Positions 17,835 to 29,334 are shown, numbered from the stretch's first letter. The stretch is DNA of 64,000 nucleotides from Natrinema salifodinae (GCF_900110455.1 NZ_FOIS01000001.1:806001-870000); one strand, 5' to 3'. Notes: a model not told the origin generated them from the letters alone. Program-made: numbers and translations.

Positions 17835-17923
17835 CGTGGCTCTCCACGGGGACTCCGCTTGACAGCGCTAAGAGTCCGGTGCCCGTGTGTGCAGGCGTCC
17901 CATACACCGGGCCGCCGACCGCG

Positions 17924-18352
17924 TCACCGGACCACGGTCACCGGTACTGGCGAGTGCCTGACGACGACCTCCGCGACGCTGCCAAGCAGAATTCGGGCGA
18001 CGCCCGATCGACCGTGACTCCCGATGACGATGTGGTCGACGGGCCGGTTCTCGGCGTACTCGAGGACCTCCTGGGCCGGGGTTCCGAGTCGCGCCTGGGT
18101 CTCGATCTCGATCCCGTGCTCGTCCGCGATGGACTCGGCGACCTCGATGCGGGCCGCGGCCTCGCCGAGGAGTTCTTGGGTCTCCTCGTCCCCGCCGCCC
18201 TCGGACGCAGCATTGGGGATAAAGGGCAGTGACGTGGTGTCGACGACGGTGAGGACGACGAACTCGCCGTCGGGGAACAGCTCGAAGGCGTGGTCGAGCG
18301 CCTGGCGGGCCGGCTCGGAGTCGTCGAAGGGAACGAGGATCCGCGGTGGCAT
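17924..18352 (-). CDS. Universal stress protein (UspA family)
   Basis: 142 residues, one Usp domain. It starts with strand 1 MPPRILVPFDDSEPARQAL and ends with the ATP-binding signature GSHGRSGVARILLGSVAEVVV and the final strand SPVPVTVVR. The ATG at 18352 gives the family length; the open frame upstream is not coding. Usp proteins bind ATP or other nucleotides and help in stress survival. A monocistronic gene. Confidence 0.92.
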   Translation of the reverse strand: MPPRILVPFDDSEPARQALDHAFELFPDGEFVVLTVVDTTSLPFIPNAASEGGGDEETQELLGEAAARIEVAESIADEHGIEIETQARLGTPAQEVLEYAENRPVDHIVIGSHGRSGVARILLGSVAEVVVRHSPVPVTVVR

Positions 18353-18441
18353 TCGTCTCGCGGTTCGACGGGTGCCGTCTTTAGTCTGGTTCCCGCAGCG
18401 AGACCGAATCGAAACGCCGCGTCGGGTCCGGGAGGGACCGA

Positions 18442-19221
18442 CTAAAGCGCGAGATAGGGGCCGACGCCGAGCAGAACGACCCCCAGCGCCGCCTTCAGCC
18501 GCTCGGGATCGACGGCGTGGGCGACGCGCCAGCCGACGACGACGCCCAACAGCAGCGGCGTTCCGATGACGACCGCCAGCGGGACGAGGACGTTCCCCTG
18601 GAGGAAGTAGCCCGACGCTGCGAAGATTGCGATGAAGATCGACTGGACCTGCGCGACCGCGACGGCCAACAGCATGGGCACGCCGACGAGCACCAGCGTC
18701 GGCACGGCGAGCACCGGCCCGCCGATACCCAACAGGCCGCTGCACACGCCGAGCGCGAAGCCCAGTCCGGCGAGGACCGCCCGACCGGATCGGGTCCGGG
18801 GTTCGACGTCGTAGACGGGGCTGAACCCGCGCCGTTCGCGGTAGAGGATGGTCCCGCCCACGGACATCGCGATGCCGCCGAGCAGGAGCCCGAACACGGA
18901 GCGGGGAACGAAGGTGTTCACGTACGCGCCGACGAGCGCGCCGGCGACGCTCGAGGTGCTGAGCACGATCGCGATCGCCCGACTCTTGCCCGTATTCATC
19001 TCCCCCGAGTAAAGGTAGGCGGCGCTGCCGACGAGTCCGGTAACGACGAACGTCGCGTGGGCGGTGCCGGCGACCTGGCTCGAGGCCAGCGGCGTCAGCG
19101 AGTACAGTGCGATCGTCACGAAGATGCCCCCGGGGCCGATGGTGGTAATGCCGACCCCCGAGAAGAACGCGATCGAGACGAGCAACAGGACGAGCGAGAG
19201 GCTGAACGGTAGTTCTAACAT
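18442..19221 (-). CDS. TauE/SafE-family (TSUP) anion exporter
   Basis: 259 residues with about eight membrane helices and two related halves. The first half has GVGITTIGPGGIFVTIALYSL and the second GVCSGLLGIGGPVLAVPTLVLVG; the Gly-Gly-Pro signature of each half is typical of TSUP proteins, which move sulfite, sulfoacetate or other small anions across the membrane. No sulfonate genes are adjacent, so the cargo is unknown. Confidence 0.85.
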   Translation of the reverse strand: MLELPFSLSLVLLLVSIAFFSGVGITTIGPGGIFVTIALYSLTPLASSQVAGTAHATFVVTGLVGSAAYLYSGEMNTGKSRAIAIVLSTSSVAGALVGAYVNTFVPRSVFGLLLGGIAMSVGGTILYRERRGFSPVYDVEPRTRSGRAVLAGLGFALGVCSGLLGIGGPVLAVPTLVLVGVPMLLAVAVAQVQSIFIAIFAASGYFLQGNVLVPLAVVIGTPLLLGVVVGWRVAHAVDPERLKAALGVVLLGVGPYLAL

Positions 19222-19428
19222 CGGGCCGACGGGACGTCGTTATCGACGTGTTCGGCCCGGGTCCCCTGACTCTTCCGATCGGCGACGAGGTCGCGCGGTC
19301 AGCGAAGCGCGACGATCGACCGCGCGACCGCGGCCGAGCCGAGCGGAGTTCGACGAGCGACCGTGCGAGGGTACGGAACGCCGGTCATCTCGTCCTCGAC
19401 AGCAGTCCGAACGGCGGTATGCGGACCG

Positions 19429-20703
19429 TTACAGAATGTTCATGATCGTCTCGTAGAGCGACTGGATCGTCAGGAGGCTCCCGGCCAGCAAGATGAATCC
19501 CGCGGCCAGGAACGCGATGTTCTCGTACCACTTGACGTCGTAGTACCTGTTGACTGCCCCGATGAGCGCGAAGACGGTCACCGGGAGCCCGATCGCACCG
19601 TTGATGGCCGGCATGATGATCGCCATTTCGATGGGACCGAAGCCCGTGAGGGCCAGTATCGGCACCGCGGTGATCGCGGAGAGCGCGATCAGCGCGACGA
19701 CCGTCCGGCGGAAGGCCTGGTCGCCGAAGACGGTGTCCTGCCCGAGCGATTGCGGGATCATGAACCCGGCGCCGAATAGCGTCCCCGTAGCGGAGGAGAT
19801 CGACGCGAGGAACGCCGCGAGCATGAACACGATGAGCGCGTACCGGCCGAGGATCGCCGCAAGCGGCTCGCCGGGGCCCGTCAGCGTCATCTTGCCTTCC
19901 GTGAGCGTGATCGCCGAGACGATCATCACGAAGCTCCCGATGATGAGCGTCGTCGCGATGCCTGCGGCGTTGTCGCGGCGGTACTTCCAGATGTCTGTCC
20001 ACTCCTTTGTCGGCTGGATGCTCGACTGGATGAAGAAGTTCGGCCAGTAGACCGTCGTCCCCAGCAGAGCGATCACCGCGGTGAGGTAACCGATCTCGCT
20101 CTGCAGGAGCGGCTGCAGACCCGCGGCGACGGACTGCCAGGGGATGTCGAGGCCGACCAGCAACAGGCCGTACGAGCTGAAGACGGCGAACACCATCGCG
20201 GCGATCGCTGCCTCGATCCGGTCGTAGACCTTCATCTGCACGATGGCGATCCCGATCCCGGCCGCGAGCACGATCCCGACGAGGACGTTGTCGAGTCCGG
20301 GCACGAGCCAGGCGAGTGCCGCGCCGGCCACGGCGTAGTTCGAGACGGCCCACAGCGCCGACATCAGCGAGATTCCGACGACGACCGTCGTCCCGCCGAT
20401 CGGGAGCGCGTCGACGATGTAATCGGCCAGCGGTTCGTCGGCGACGGCCAGGCGCGCGCTCATGTCGTGGAGCGCGATATCGACGAGGAACGCGAGCGGG
20501 AGGACCCACAGCAGGGAGAACGCGAAGTTCGCCCCCGTGTCCGCGAGGATGTATACCGACCCGGCGCCGAAGACGTTCGCAGCGAACAGGACGCCCAACC
20601 CGTACCTGTACAGCGCCTTGTGGATCGTCTCGCCGCCGGGAACGACGTCGACGACCGTCGAGGTAGAGGGAGACGTCGACGCGGACGCCGACTGTTTACT
20701 CAT
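19429..20703 (-). CDS. Nramp-related transporter, second divergent copy
   Basis: 424 residues with about 11 membrane helices after a Ser/Thr-rich leader. The family is recognised from helix layout and from GTTVYWPNFFIQSS at helix 6, as in archaeal Nramp-related proteins with a TxxxPxxFFxQ motif instead of MPH. Helix 1 has FAANVFGAGSV where classical Nramp has DPGN. It differs strongly from the copy at 7.6 kb. Cargo is probably a divalent cation but cannot be fixed; an APC-superfamily amino-acid transporter is the alternative. Preceded by a 690-base gene-free stretch. Confidence 0.72.
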   Translation of the reverse strand: MSKQSASASTSPSTSTVVDVVPGGETIHKALYRYGLGVLFAANVFGAGSVYILADTGANFAFSLLWVLPLAFLVDIALHDMSARLAVADEPLADYIVDALPIGGTTVVVGISLMSALWAVSNYAVAGAALAWLVPGLDNVLVGIVLAAGIGIAIVQMKVYDRIEAAIAAMVFAVFSSYGLLLVGLDIPWQSVAAGLQPLLQSEIGYLTAVIALLGTTVYWPNFFIQSSIQPTKEWTDIWKYRRDNAAGIATTLIIGSFVMIVSAITLTEGKMTLTGPGEPLAAILGRYALIVFMLAAFLASISSATGTLFGAGFMIPQSLGQDTVFGDQAFRRTVVALIALSAITAVPILALTGFGPIEMAIIMPAINGAIGLPVTVFALIGAVNRYYDVKWYENIAFLAAGFILLAGSLLTIQSLYETIMNIL

Positions 20704-21128
20704 GCGCGATCACCCCGGATGGCGAACCGAGCGGCGGTCGCATCGACGCGCGGGACTCTCGCGAACCGTCGTTCGTCTCAGTAGTCGTTTCTATCAGGAT
20801 AGTGCCGGACTCGGATGCGAACGTATTCGACGGAAAGCAGGGTCCGAGTCCGCAGGTCAGAATTGTTTCGGTTGCCGGTTCGACAGAATCGTCCGCCACG
20901 GTACTGTGGGGTGCCATGTGTGGGGGGTCGTGGAGAATCGTCAGAGTACGACTGCTCGAGCGCCCGGTCGACCGGCTGCGGCACTCGAACAGGCCCGTTC
21001 GGTGTACTGCTACCGTTTATCTATTGTACGGAACTGTGTATTCGAAACAAGGATAGGGATTTGTTTGAGTACCAAGCTTGAGATAGCAGCCGGCCTTTCA
21101 TATGGCGGGGCGAGTAAGAAGAACTTAC

Positions 21129-21314
21129 GCGGTCGCACCGCTGTGATCCGCAGGGCCAACGGTCATCCGGCTGGTCCCGTGATCACCACCACGGGCCGAA
21201 GCGCAATCCGGGTCCGAACGATACCCCACCGACGAGTCCTGGTCGGCTTCTTCCGACACGGACTCAGTTTCGCCAGGCGGACCACACCGAGATCGGCCCG
21301 CGCCCTCGGCGGGC
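21129..21314 (+). ncRNA. Candidate structured RNA upstream of psmA
   Basis: Five perfect or near-perfect hairpins lie within about 190 bases in a region without an ORF, after a TATA-like element near 21096. Two GTGATC elements (about 21143 and 21179) recall kink-turn sequences of archaeal guide RNAs, but no complete H/ACA or C/D box set is visible. Class unknown. Confidence 0.22.
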
Positions 21315-21336
21315 GGACTTGCCCCCAGAAGAAGGC

Positions 21337-21344
21337 ATATAAAT
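21337..21344 (+). promoter_or_regulatory. TATA box of psmA-psmB
   Basis: ATATAAAT centred about 51 bases before the psmA ATG, predicting a 5' leader of roughly 25 bases. Confidence 0.6.
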
Positions 21345-21391
21345 GGCAGTCCCTTACCTCAGGTGAAGGTCAACAGAGACCGGAGACTCCA

Positions 21392-22132
21392 ATGCAAGGA
21401 CAATCCCAACAGCAGGCCTACGATCGGGGGATCACGATCTTCTCCCCGGACGGACGCCTCTATCAGGTCGAGTACGCCCGCGAAGCAGTCAAGCGCGGGA
21501 CCGCGAGCGTCGGTGTTCGCACGCCCGACGGTGTCGTCCTCGCCGCCAACCGGCAGGTGAGTTCGCCGCTCATGGAGCGCTCGAGCGTCGAGAAGCTCCA
21601 CAAGGCCGATGACCACGTCGGCGTCGCGAGCGCCGGCCACGTCGCCGACGCCAGACAGCTGGTCGACCTCGCCCGCCGCCGCGCGCAGGGCGAACAGCTC
21701 CGTTACGGCCAGCAAATCGACGTCGAGACGCTGACGCGGTCGATCACCGATCACATTCAGGAGTACACCCAGACCGGCGGCGCGCGCCCGTTCGGCGTCG
21801 CCCTCCTCGTCGGCGGCGTCGACGACGGCGAGCCGCGACTGTTCGAGACCGACCCCTCGGGGACGGACTACGAGTGGCAGGCCGCCGCTATCGGCAGCAA
21901 CCGCGACGCGATTCAGGGGTACCTCGAAGCGGAGTACCGCGCCGATCTCGACGTCGACGCGGGCATCGAGCTCGCCCTGCGCGCGTTGAGCGAGCCCGAA
22001 GACGAGACCGTCGAGGCCGAGTCGGTCGACGTCGCGACGATCACGAACGACGACCAGGGGTACCGCTCGGTCCCGGCCGAGGACCTCGAATCGATCGTCG
22101 CCGAAATCGACGCGGGAGGCGACGATGACTAA
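21392..22132 (+). CDS. psmA: 20S proteasome alpha subunit
   Basis: 246 residues. The N-terminal gate segment QAYDRGITIFSPDGRLYQ and VEYAREAVKRG are those of archaeal alpha subunits, and Lys68 (SVEKLHK) corresponds to the pocket lysine that binds the C-termini of the PAN ATPase. At 50-60 the usual LAvDKrxxSPL reads LAANRQVSSPL, so the conserved Asp-Lys is Asn-Arg. It forms the outer rings of the 20S core with the beta subunit. The last 8 bases overlap psmB, so the two are coupled; an additional alpha paralogue elsewhere in the genome is likely in this group. Confidence 0.93.
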   Translation: MQGQSQQQAYDRGITIFSPDGRLYQVEYAREAVKRGTASVGVRTPDGVVLAANRQVSSPLMERSSVEKLHKADDHVGVASAGHVADARQLVDLARRRAQGEQLRYGQQIDVETLTRSITDHIQEYTQTGGARPFGVALLVGGVDDGEPRLFETDPSGTDYEWQAAAIGSNRDAIQGYLEAEYRADLDVDAGIELALRALSEPEDETVEAESVDVATITNDDQGYRSVPAEDLESIVAEIDAGGDDD

Positions 22133-22853
22133 CTGGACGACCGGGAGCGGGAACGCGTCGGGTCCCCGGGACGCCGGCGAGCCGTCGCCGTACGCACCGG
22201 AGCTCGGTCGGGTACCAGGCGACGGCTCCGCCGACGATCACGGCGACACCGTCAACAAGACGGGGACGACGACCGTCGGTATCGCGACCGACGAGGGCGT
22301 CGTCATCGCGACGGACATGCGCGCCAGCCTCGGCGGCCGGTTCGTCTCGAACAAGGACGTCCAGAAGGTCGAGCAGATCCACCCGACCGGCGCGTTGACT
22401 CTCGTCGGCTCCGTGGGCGGCGCGCAGTCGTTCATCCGGACGCTGCGGTCCGAGGTCAACCTCTACGAGGCTCGCCGCGGCGAGCCGATGTCCATCGAGT
22501 CCCTGGCGACGCTGGCCGGGAACTTCGCCCGCGGGGGTCCGTTCCGGGCGATCAACCCCATCCTCGGCGGCGTCGACGACGAGGGCAGCCACGTCTACAG
22601 CATCGACCCCGCCGGCGGCGTCATGGAAGACGACTACACCGTCACCGGCAGCGGGATGCAACTGGCCTACGGCCTCCTCGAGCAGGAGTACGAGGGCGAC
22701 CTCTCGCTGTCCGACGCGCGGACCGCGGCCGCTCGCGCGGTGAAAAGCGCCGTCGAACGCGACACCGGCTCCGGCAACGGCGTCTTCCTCGCCGAAGTCA
22801 CGGACGAGGGCGTCGACATTCGGGGTCATAACGAATTCGACGCGCTCGTCTGA
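22125..22853 (+). CDS. psmB: 20S proteasome beta subunit
   Basis: 242 residues, made as a proprotein. A 47-residue acidic propeptide ends NKTG, and autocleavage before Thr48 exposes the N-terminal catalytic Thr (TTTVGIATDEGVV). Other catalytic features follow: DMRASLGG with the Asp of the triad region, KVEQIHPTG with the lysine side, and TGSGMQLAYGLLE near the end. It forms the inner proteolytic rings. Translational overlap with psmA would balance subunit synthesis. Confidence 0.95.
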   Translation: MTNWTTGSGNASGPRDAGEPSPYAPELGRVPGDGSADDHGDTVNKTGTTTVGIATDEGVVIATDMRASLGGRFVSNKDVQKVEQIHPTGALTLVGSVGGAQSFIRTLRSEVNLYEARRGEPMSIESLATLAGNFARGGPFRAINPILGGVDDEGSHVYSIDPAGGVMEDDYTVTGSGMQLAYGLLEQEYEGDLSLSDARTAAARAVKSAVERDTGSGNGVFLAEVTDEGVDIRGHNEFDALV

Positions 22854-24926
<2,073 letters not shown>

Positions 24927-24942
24927 CTGAGGTGATGACTAC

Positions 24943-27435
24943 ATGAGTTCAGACGTACCCGATCCAACTGACGTAGAGGCACGGGCGGTCGAAAACGTCC
25001 GCATCGAAAACGAGATGGAGCAGTCGTATATCGACTACGCGATGAGCGTCATCGCGGGTCGTGCGCTCCCCAGAGTCGAGGACGGGCTAAAGCCCGTTCA
25101 CCGGCGCATCCTGTACGCGATGCACGAGATGGGGGTTTCCTCGGGCTCCTCTCACCGCAAGTCGTCCTCGATCGTCGGGGAGACGATGGGTGACTACCAC
25201 CCCCACGGCGACAGCGCGATCTACGACACTCTGGTCCGGATGGCCCAGGACTTCTCGATGCGCTATCCCCTCGTCGACGGCCAGGGGAACTTCGGCTCGA
25301 TGGACGGCGATCCGGCCGCCGCACAGCGGTACACCGAGGCCCGGATGTCGCCCATCGCCGAGGAACTGCTCGAGGACATCGACAAGGACACGGTCGACTT
25401 CTCCGCGAACTACGACGACCGCCTGCAAGAGCCCGACGTACTCCCCGCGGCGTTCCCAAACCTCCTCGTGAACGGCTCCTCGGGGATCGCCGTCGGAATG
25501 TCGACGAACATTCCGCCGCACAACTTAGGCGAGGTCATCGACGCAACCATCGAACTGATCGACGACCCTGATGCCACCGTCGACGACCTGATGGAGCACG
25601 TCAAGGGGCCCGACTTCCCGACCGGCGCGAACATCGTCGGCCGCGACGCCATCTACTCCGCCTACAAGACCGGCCGCGGCCGCATCCGCGTCCGTGCCGA
25701 GTTCGAGGTTCAGGAGTGGAAATCCAACCGCGAGCGGATCATCGTCACCGAACTCCCCTTCCAGGCCAACAAGGCCCGCCTGGTCGAGCGCATCGCCGAG
25801 GACGTCAACGAGGGCGAGATCGAGGGGATCTCGGACCTGCGCGACGAGTCCGACCGGGACGGCGTCCGCATCGTCATCGAACTCAAGCGCGGCGCCAACG
25901 CCGAGGTCGTCAAGAACAAGCTGCTCGAGAACCACCTCGAGCGGACGTTCGGCGTCATCAACCTCGCGCTGGTCGACGGCCAGCCCCAGGTGCTCTCGCT
26001 CAAGGAGACCTTAGAGGAGTACATCGCCCACCGTCGCGAAGTTGTCCGACGGCGCAGCGAGTACGACCTCGAAGAGGCCGAGGACCGCGCGCACATCCTT
26101 GAGGGCCGGTTGAAGGCCGTCGAGAACGCCGAGGACGTCGTGGAACTGATCCGCGACAGCGAGGACCGGTCGGCGGCCAAGGACGCCTTGCGGGAGACCT
26201 ACGGCTTCTCGACGGACCAGGCCGACCACATCGTCCGGATGCAACTGGGTAGCCTCACCTCGATGGAGGCCGCCGAGATCGAGGACGAGTACGAGGACGT
26301 TCAGGCCGAGATCGAGCGGCTGACCGCGATCTTAGAGAGCGAGTCGGAACTGCTCTCGGTCATCAAGGACGAACTCCGCGAGGTCAAAGACGAGTACGGC
26401 GACGAGCGCCGGACCTCGATCGTCGAGGACGAGGGCACGGTCACTCACGAGGACCTCATCCCCGAGGAGGAGGTCTTCGTGGTCATGACCGAGGACGACT
26501 ACGTCAAGCGGATGCCCATCGACGAGTTCGACCCCCAGGGTCGCGGCGGGAAAGGGATCATCGGCGCGGACGTCAAGGAGGACGACCGCGTCGCGACGGT
26601 CTTCCGAGCCAACACCCACGACTACCTGCTGTGCTTTACGAATCAGGGCGAAGTCTACCAGCTCAAGACCTACGAGATCCCCGAGATGGGCCGGACCGCC
26701 CGCGGAAAGTCCGCGGTCAACATCCTCGATCTCGATCCGGGTGAGGACATCACGGCCATCGTCGACACCGACGCCTTCGGCGACGACGAGTACGTGACGA
26801 TGGTCACCCGGCACGGCTACGTCAAGCGCACCGCCGGCGAGGAGTTCGACAACATCCTCTCGACGGGGATCATCGCCGCCGACTTAGAAGAGGGCGACGA
26901 ACTCGTCGACGTCGAGGTCACCGACGGCTCGAAGGACCTGGTCATCGCGACCGAACACGGCATGACGATCCGCTTCGACGAGGACGAAGTCCGCCCGATG
27001 GGCCGCAACGCCCGCGGCGTCAACGGGATCAAACTCGAGGGCGACGACGCCGTGGCCGGCCTGGTCGCGACCGGCGAGGGCGACGAACAGGCGCTGTTGA
27101 CGGTCACCCGGAACGGGTACGGCAAGCGGACGCCGCTCGCGGAGTATCGCACGCAGTCCCGATACGGCAAGGGGCTAATCGACATCAAGACGGGCGACCG
27201 CAACGGGCCCGTGACGGCCGTCAAGGCGGTTTCGGAAGACGATCAGCTCGTTCTGATGAGCGAGGACGGCCAGATCGTGCGGAGCCGCGTCGACGAAGTC
27301 TCGACGGTCGGGCGCAACACGATGGGCGTAATCGTGATGGACGTCGAAGACGGCGACGCAGTCGCGAGCGTCGACGTGATTCCGGCCGCGGCAGCCGCCG
27401 ACGCTGACGACGAAGCGGTCGACGAGACGAACTGA
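24943..27435 (+). CDS. gyrA: DNA gyrase subunit A
   Basis: 830 residues. The breakage-reunion domain includes the [21 protein letters not shown] opening region, [14 protein letters not shown] and the catalytic Tyr130 in [12 protein letters not shown]. The C-terminal beta-pinwheel has the GyrA box QGRGGKG at 532-538, which wraps DNA and marks true gyrase rather than Topo IV. A strong Shine-Dalgarno GAGGTGAT (24929-24936) lies 6 bases before the ATG, and the gene is 16 bases after gyrB. The quinolone-determining stretch reads GDSAIYDT. Confidence 0.97.
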   Translation: MSSDVPDPTDVEARAVENVRIENEMEQSYIDYAMSVIAGRALPRVEDGLKPVHRRILYAMHEMGVSSGSSHRKSSSIVGETMGDYHPHGDSAIYDTLVRMAQDFSMRYPLVDGQGNFGSMDGDPAAAQRYTEARMSPIAEELLEDIDKDTVDFSANYDDRLQEPDVLPAAFPNLLVNGSSGIAVGMSTNIPPHNLGEVIDATIELIDDPDATVDDLMEHVKGPDFPTGANIVGRDAIYSAYKTGRGRIRVRAEFEVQEWKSNRERIIVTELPFQANKARLVERIAEDVNEGEIEGISDLRDESDRDGVRIVIELKRGANAEVVKNKLLENHLERTFGVINLALVDGQPQVLSLKETLEEYIAHRREVVRRRSEYDLEEAEDRAHILEGRLKAVENAEDVVELIRDSEDRSAAKDALRETYGFSTDQADHIVRMQLGSLTSMEAAEIEDEYEDVQAEIERLTAILESESELLSVIKDELREVKDEYGDERRTSIVEDEGTVTHEDLIPEEEVFVVMTEDDYVKRMPIDEFDPQGRGGKGIIGADVKEDDRVATVFRANTHDYLLCFTNQGEVYQLKTYEIPEMGRTARGKSAVNILDLDPGEDITAIVDTDAFGDDEYVTMVTRHGYVKRTAGEEFDNILSTGIIAADLEEGDELVDVEVTDGSKDLVIATEHGMTIRFDEDEVRPMGRNARGVNGIKLEGDDAVAGLVATGEGDEQALLTVTRNGYGKRTPLAEYRTQSRYGKGLIDIKTGDRNGPVTAVKAVSEDDQLVLMSEDGQIVRSRVDEVSTVGRNTMGVIVMDVEDGDAVASVDVIPAAAAADADDEAVDETN

Positions 27436-27566
27436 GCGATCCGCCGCCGGGATCGCAGAGAGATAGAGACTCGCTCTCCTCCGCGGCATGTCACCGTCTC
27501 TCGTTATTCGGGCGCGCGAGAGCGATCGCTAGAAGAGAAAAGCGGAGAAAACCGCATTCCGTCGAC

Positions 27567-28100
27567 TTAGTGGTTCGGCTCTTCCGCGGGCGCGACCATG
27601 TCGTCGATCCGCAGGATGAGGATGTTGTTCGTGTCGTCCTTGCCGTCGACGGTTCCGTCGATGACGAGCTTCGACAGCGGCGTCGGGCCGACGGTGACGT
27701 CGTCGTCCTCATGGATGTCGCTGAGCGAGCCCTGAATGTGGATCTCGGCGCGACAGAGTTCCGGATGGTGGACGCTCGAGAGGTCGATTTCTTCGATAAT
27801 CGTGTCGGTAACGGGTTCGCCCTCGTGTTGCATCGGGACAGAGGCGGGATCGTCCATCTGCTGGATCTCGAGGGCCTCGTACGCCGCGGCCGTCGGTTTG
27901 TAGCCGCCTTTCGGACCGGGTACGCCTTCTACCAGCTGGAGCGCTTTGAGACTCTGCATCTGGTTGCGGATGGTCCCGGGGTTGCGGTCGACCTGTTCGG
28001 CGATGTCCTCCCCCTTGATCGCGTCCTCGGACTCCTTGTGGAGGTTCGTCAGCGCGCGGAGGATTTTCTTCTGGCTCGGGGTGAGTTCGATCGATGACAT
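27567..28100 (-). CDS. Winged-helix transcriptional regulator with C-terminal sensor-like domain
   Basis: 177 residues. The first 75 form a winged helix (LTPSQKKILRALTNL ... EDIAEQVDRNPGTIRNQMQSLKALQLVEGV), followed by a basic GPKGGYKPT wing. The C-terminal half is acidic, with EEIDLSSVHHPELCRAEIHIQGS and ILRIDDMV near the end; no ligand domain is recognised. A TATA-like TTTAAGG is about 28 bases before the ATG, so the gene looks leaderless. It converges with gyrA. Targets unknown. Confidence 0.75.
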   Translation of the reverse strand: MSSIELTPSQKKILRALTNLHKESEDAIKGEDIAEQVDRNPGTIRNQMQSLKALQLVEGVPGPKGGYKPTAAAYEALEIQQMDDPASVPMQHEGEPVTDTIIEEIDLSSVHHPELCRAEIHIQGSLSDIHEDDDVTVGPTPLSKLVIDGTVDGKDDTNNILILRIDDMVAPAEEPNH

Positions 28101-28243
28101 AGATATTTATTCGTATTTGGTTTCCTTAAACCCGGCGGGTGAGCCCCGCCGTTTCGTCGGGATCGGACGGTTAACACCGGGCCCGGGAAGATGTTTCTCT
28201 TTGGATCCGCCCGAGACGGCTGGCATGCGTTTACTTCCCGTAC

Positions 28244-29173
28244 TCACCCCGGAACGAGCAGGTCGACCACCACTCCCCCGAGGACGTCCTCGAGGAGGAG
28301 CATCAGTGCGAAGCCGACGGCGAACGTCGCCACGTTGGTCCGGGTGACGATCGCCTCGGCATCGAACCGAATGAACTGCCCGAGTTCGACGAGGACCTGG
28401 CCGATCGCGCCGACGGCGACCGCGTAACAGGCGACGGCGATCAGCGCGGAGCCGGCAAAGCTCCCGAGCCAGCCGCCGAGGATGACAGGGCCACCGGCCA
28501 GCAGCCCCATCGCGGCGAAGTGACGAAGCGGCGGCGCGGCACCGTCGCGGGCGACCGCCGACACCACGATCGGCCCCTCCATCACGTTGTGCATCACGAA
28601 TCCGACGACCAGCAGAGAGACCAGGCGACCGTTGCCATCGACGACCGCGGTGCCGATGGCCAGGCCCTCGCCCATGCTGTGGAGACCGAGCGCGACGGCC
28701 ACGAGATACGCGACCGCCAGGCCGGTCCGCTCGACGTCGACTGTCGCCTGCCGGCGCCATTCGCTGAGCGCGTACATGGCGCCGAAGGTGGCGAGCAGGC
28801 CGGCGCCGGCCACGAGCGTCGCGACCGACGGGCGGCCCGCAGCGCCGGCGTTGGCGGCGATCTCCGCGACCATCTCGAGGCCGATGAAGGCGAGGACGCC
28901 GGCCGAGAGCGCGAGGAAGGCGTGGATGTACCGGTCGTCGAGCCCTCTGATGACGGGGAACCAGCACATCCCGATCGCGACCGGGACGATGCCCGCGAGC
29001 GTGCCGATCCCGGTGAGCAGCCACAGGAGTTCGGGTGTACTCGCATCTGCGGCTGCGGCGAGGTCGCCGAACGGCGTCGATAGGGACAGGAGGGCGACGA
29101 CCACTCCGAGCAGGGCGACAGGCGCCAGCGCCTGTACCCAGCGAGGGGGATCGACCGGGGTCCGACCGCTCAT
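28244..29173 (-). CDS. ZIP-family metal transporter under a DtxR-type operator
   Basis: 309 residues, eight membrane helices. The metal sites are HSMGEGLAIG (His165, Glu169) in helix 4 and HNVMEGPIV (His195, Asn196, Glu199) in helix 5, the binuclear centre of ZIP proteins. ZIP transporters import Zn2+, Fe2+ or Mn2+. The promoter carries a 14-base palindrome nearly identical to that upstream of the DtxR-family gene 160 bases away, so uptake of Fe2+ or Mn2+ under metal repression is likely. A 12-codon ORF ends 1 base before the ATG. Confidence 0.88.
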   Translation of the reverse strand: MSGRTPVDPPRWVQALAPVALLGVVVALLSLSTPFGDLAAAADASTPELLWLLTGIGTLAGIVPVAIGMCWFPVIRGLDDRYIHAFLALSAGVLAFIGLEMVAEIAANAGAAGRPSVATLVAGAGLLATFGAMYALSEWRRQATVDVERTGLAVAYLVAVALGLHSMGEGLAIGTAVVDGNGRLVSLLVVGFVMHNVMEGPIVVSAVARDGAAPPLRHFAAMGLLAGGPVILGGWLGSFAGSALIAVACYAVAVGAIGQVLVELGQFIRFDAEAIVTRTNVATFAVGFALMLLLEDVLGGVVVDLLVPG

Positions 29174-29174
29174 C

Positions 29175-29213
29175 TCACGGCCACACCTCCGCGGCGTCGG
29201 GCGTCGTACTCAT
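29175..29213 (-). CDS. Possible 12-codon leader ORF upstream of the ZIP gene
   Basis: MSTTPDAAEVWP then TGA, one base before the ZIP ATG. The ATG is about 32 bases after the TATA centre, so it would be at or near the 5' end of the mRNA. A Shine-Dalgarno GGAGGTG (complement of 29184-29190) inside it serves the ZIP start. May tune ZIP translation; could also be an open leader by chance. Confidence 0.3.
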   Translation of the reverse strand: MSTTPDAAEVWP

Positions 29214-29223
29214 CGGATCATAG

Positions 29224-29237
29224 TTAGACGGATCTAA
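29224..29237. promoter_or_regulatory. DtxR-type operator in the ZIP promoter
   Basis: TTAGACGGATCTAA, an inverted repeat TTAGA-N4-TCTAA located between the TATA box and the predicted transcription start. The same half-sites form the palindrome before the DtxR-family gene. Binding here would block transcription of the ZIP gene. Confidence 0.7.
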
Positions 29238-29240
29238 TCC

Positions 29241-29249
29241 TTATATGTT
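29241..29249 (-). promoter_or_regulatory. TATA box of the ZIP gene
   Basis: AACATATAA on the minus strand, just upstream of the operator at 29224-29237. Confidence 0.6.
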
Positions 29250-29334
29250 TTCCACGCACGGGCGACTAGAGTGTATCTAAATCAACCCTCGATACGATAT
29301 CGTAGCTGAATGTAACGCGATTTCGGCCCGTCGC

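Larger units (their letters stand above)
20704..21391. other. Gene-free stretch between the Nramp-like and psmA genes
   Basis: About 690 bases. The left half (20704-21090) contains nothing I can name. The right half has a TATA-like TTTCATATGG near 21096 and a run of hairpins: GCGGT/ACCGC (21129-21141), GGGCCA/TGGTCCC (21153-21178), CCCGTG/CACGGG (21176-21195), CCGAC/GTCGG (21229-21246) and GCCCGC/GCGGGC (21296-21314). Then comes the psmA promoter. It may encode a structured RNA or be a regulatory leader; no tRNA, RNase P or SRP RNA signature was found. Confidence 0.5.

Noticed and set aside
21129-21314. RNase P RNA or SRP RNA
   Set aside because: No conserved RNase P core segments or SRP helix 8 motif could be seen; only hairpins. 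Reported as an unassigned candidate instead.
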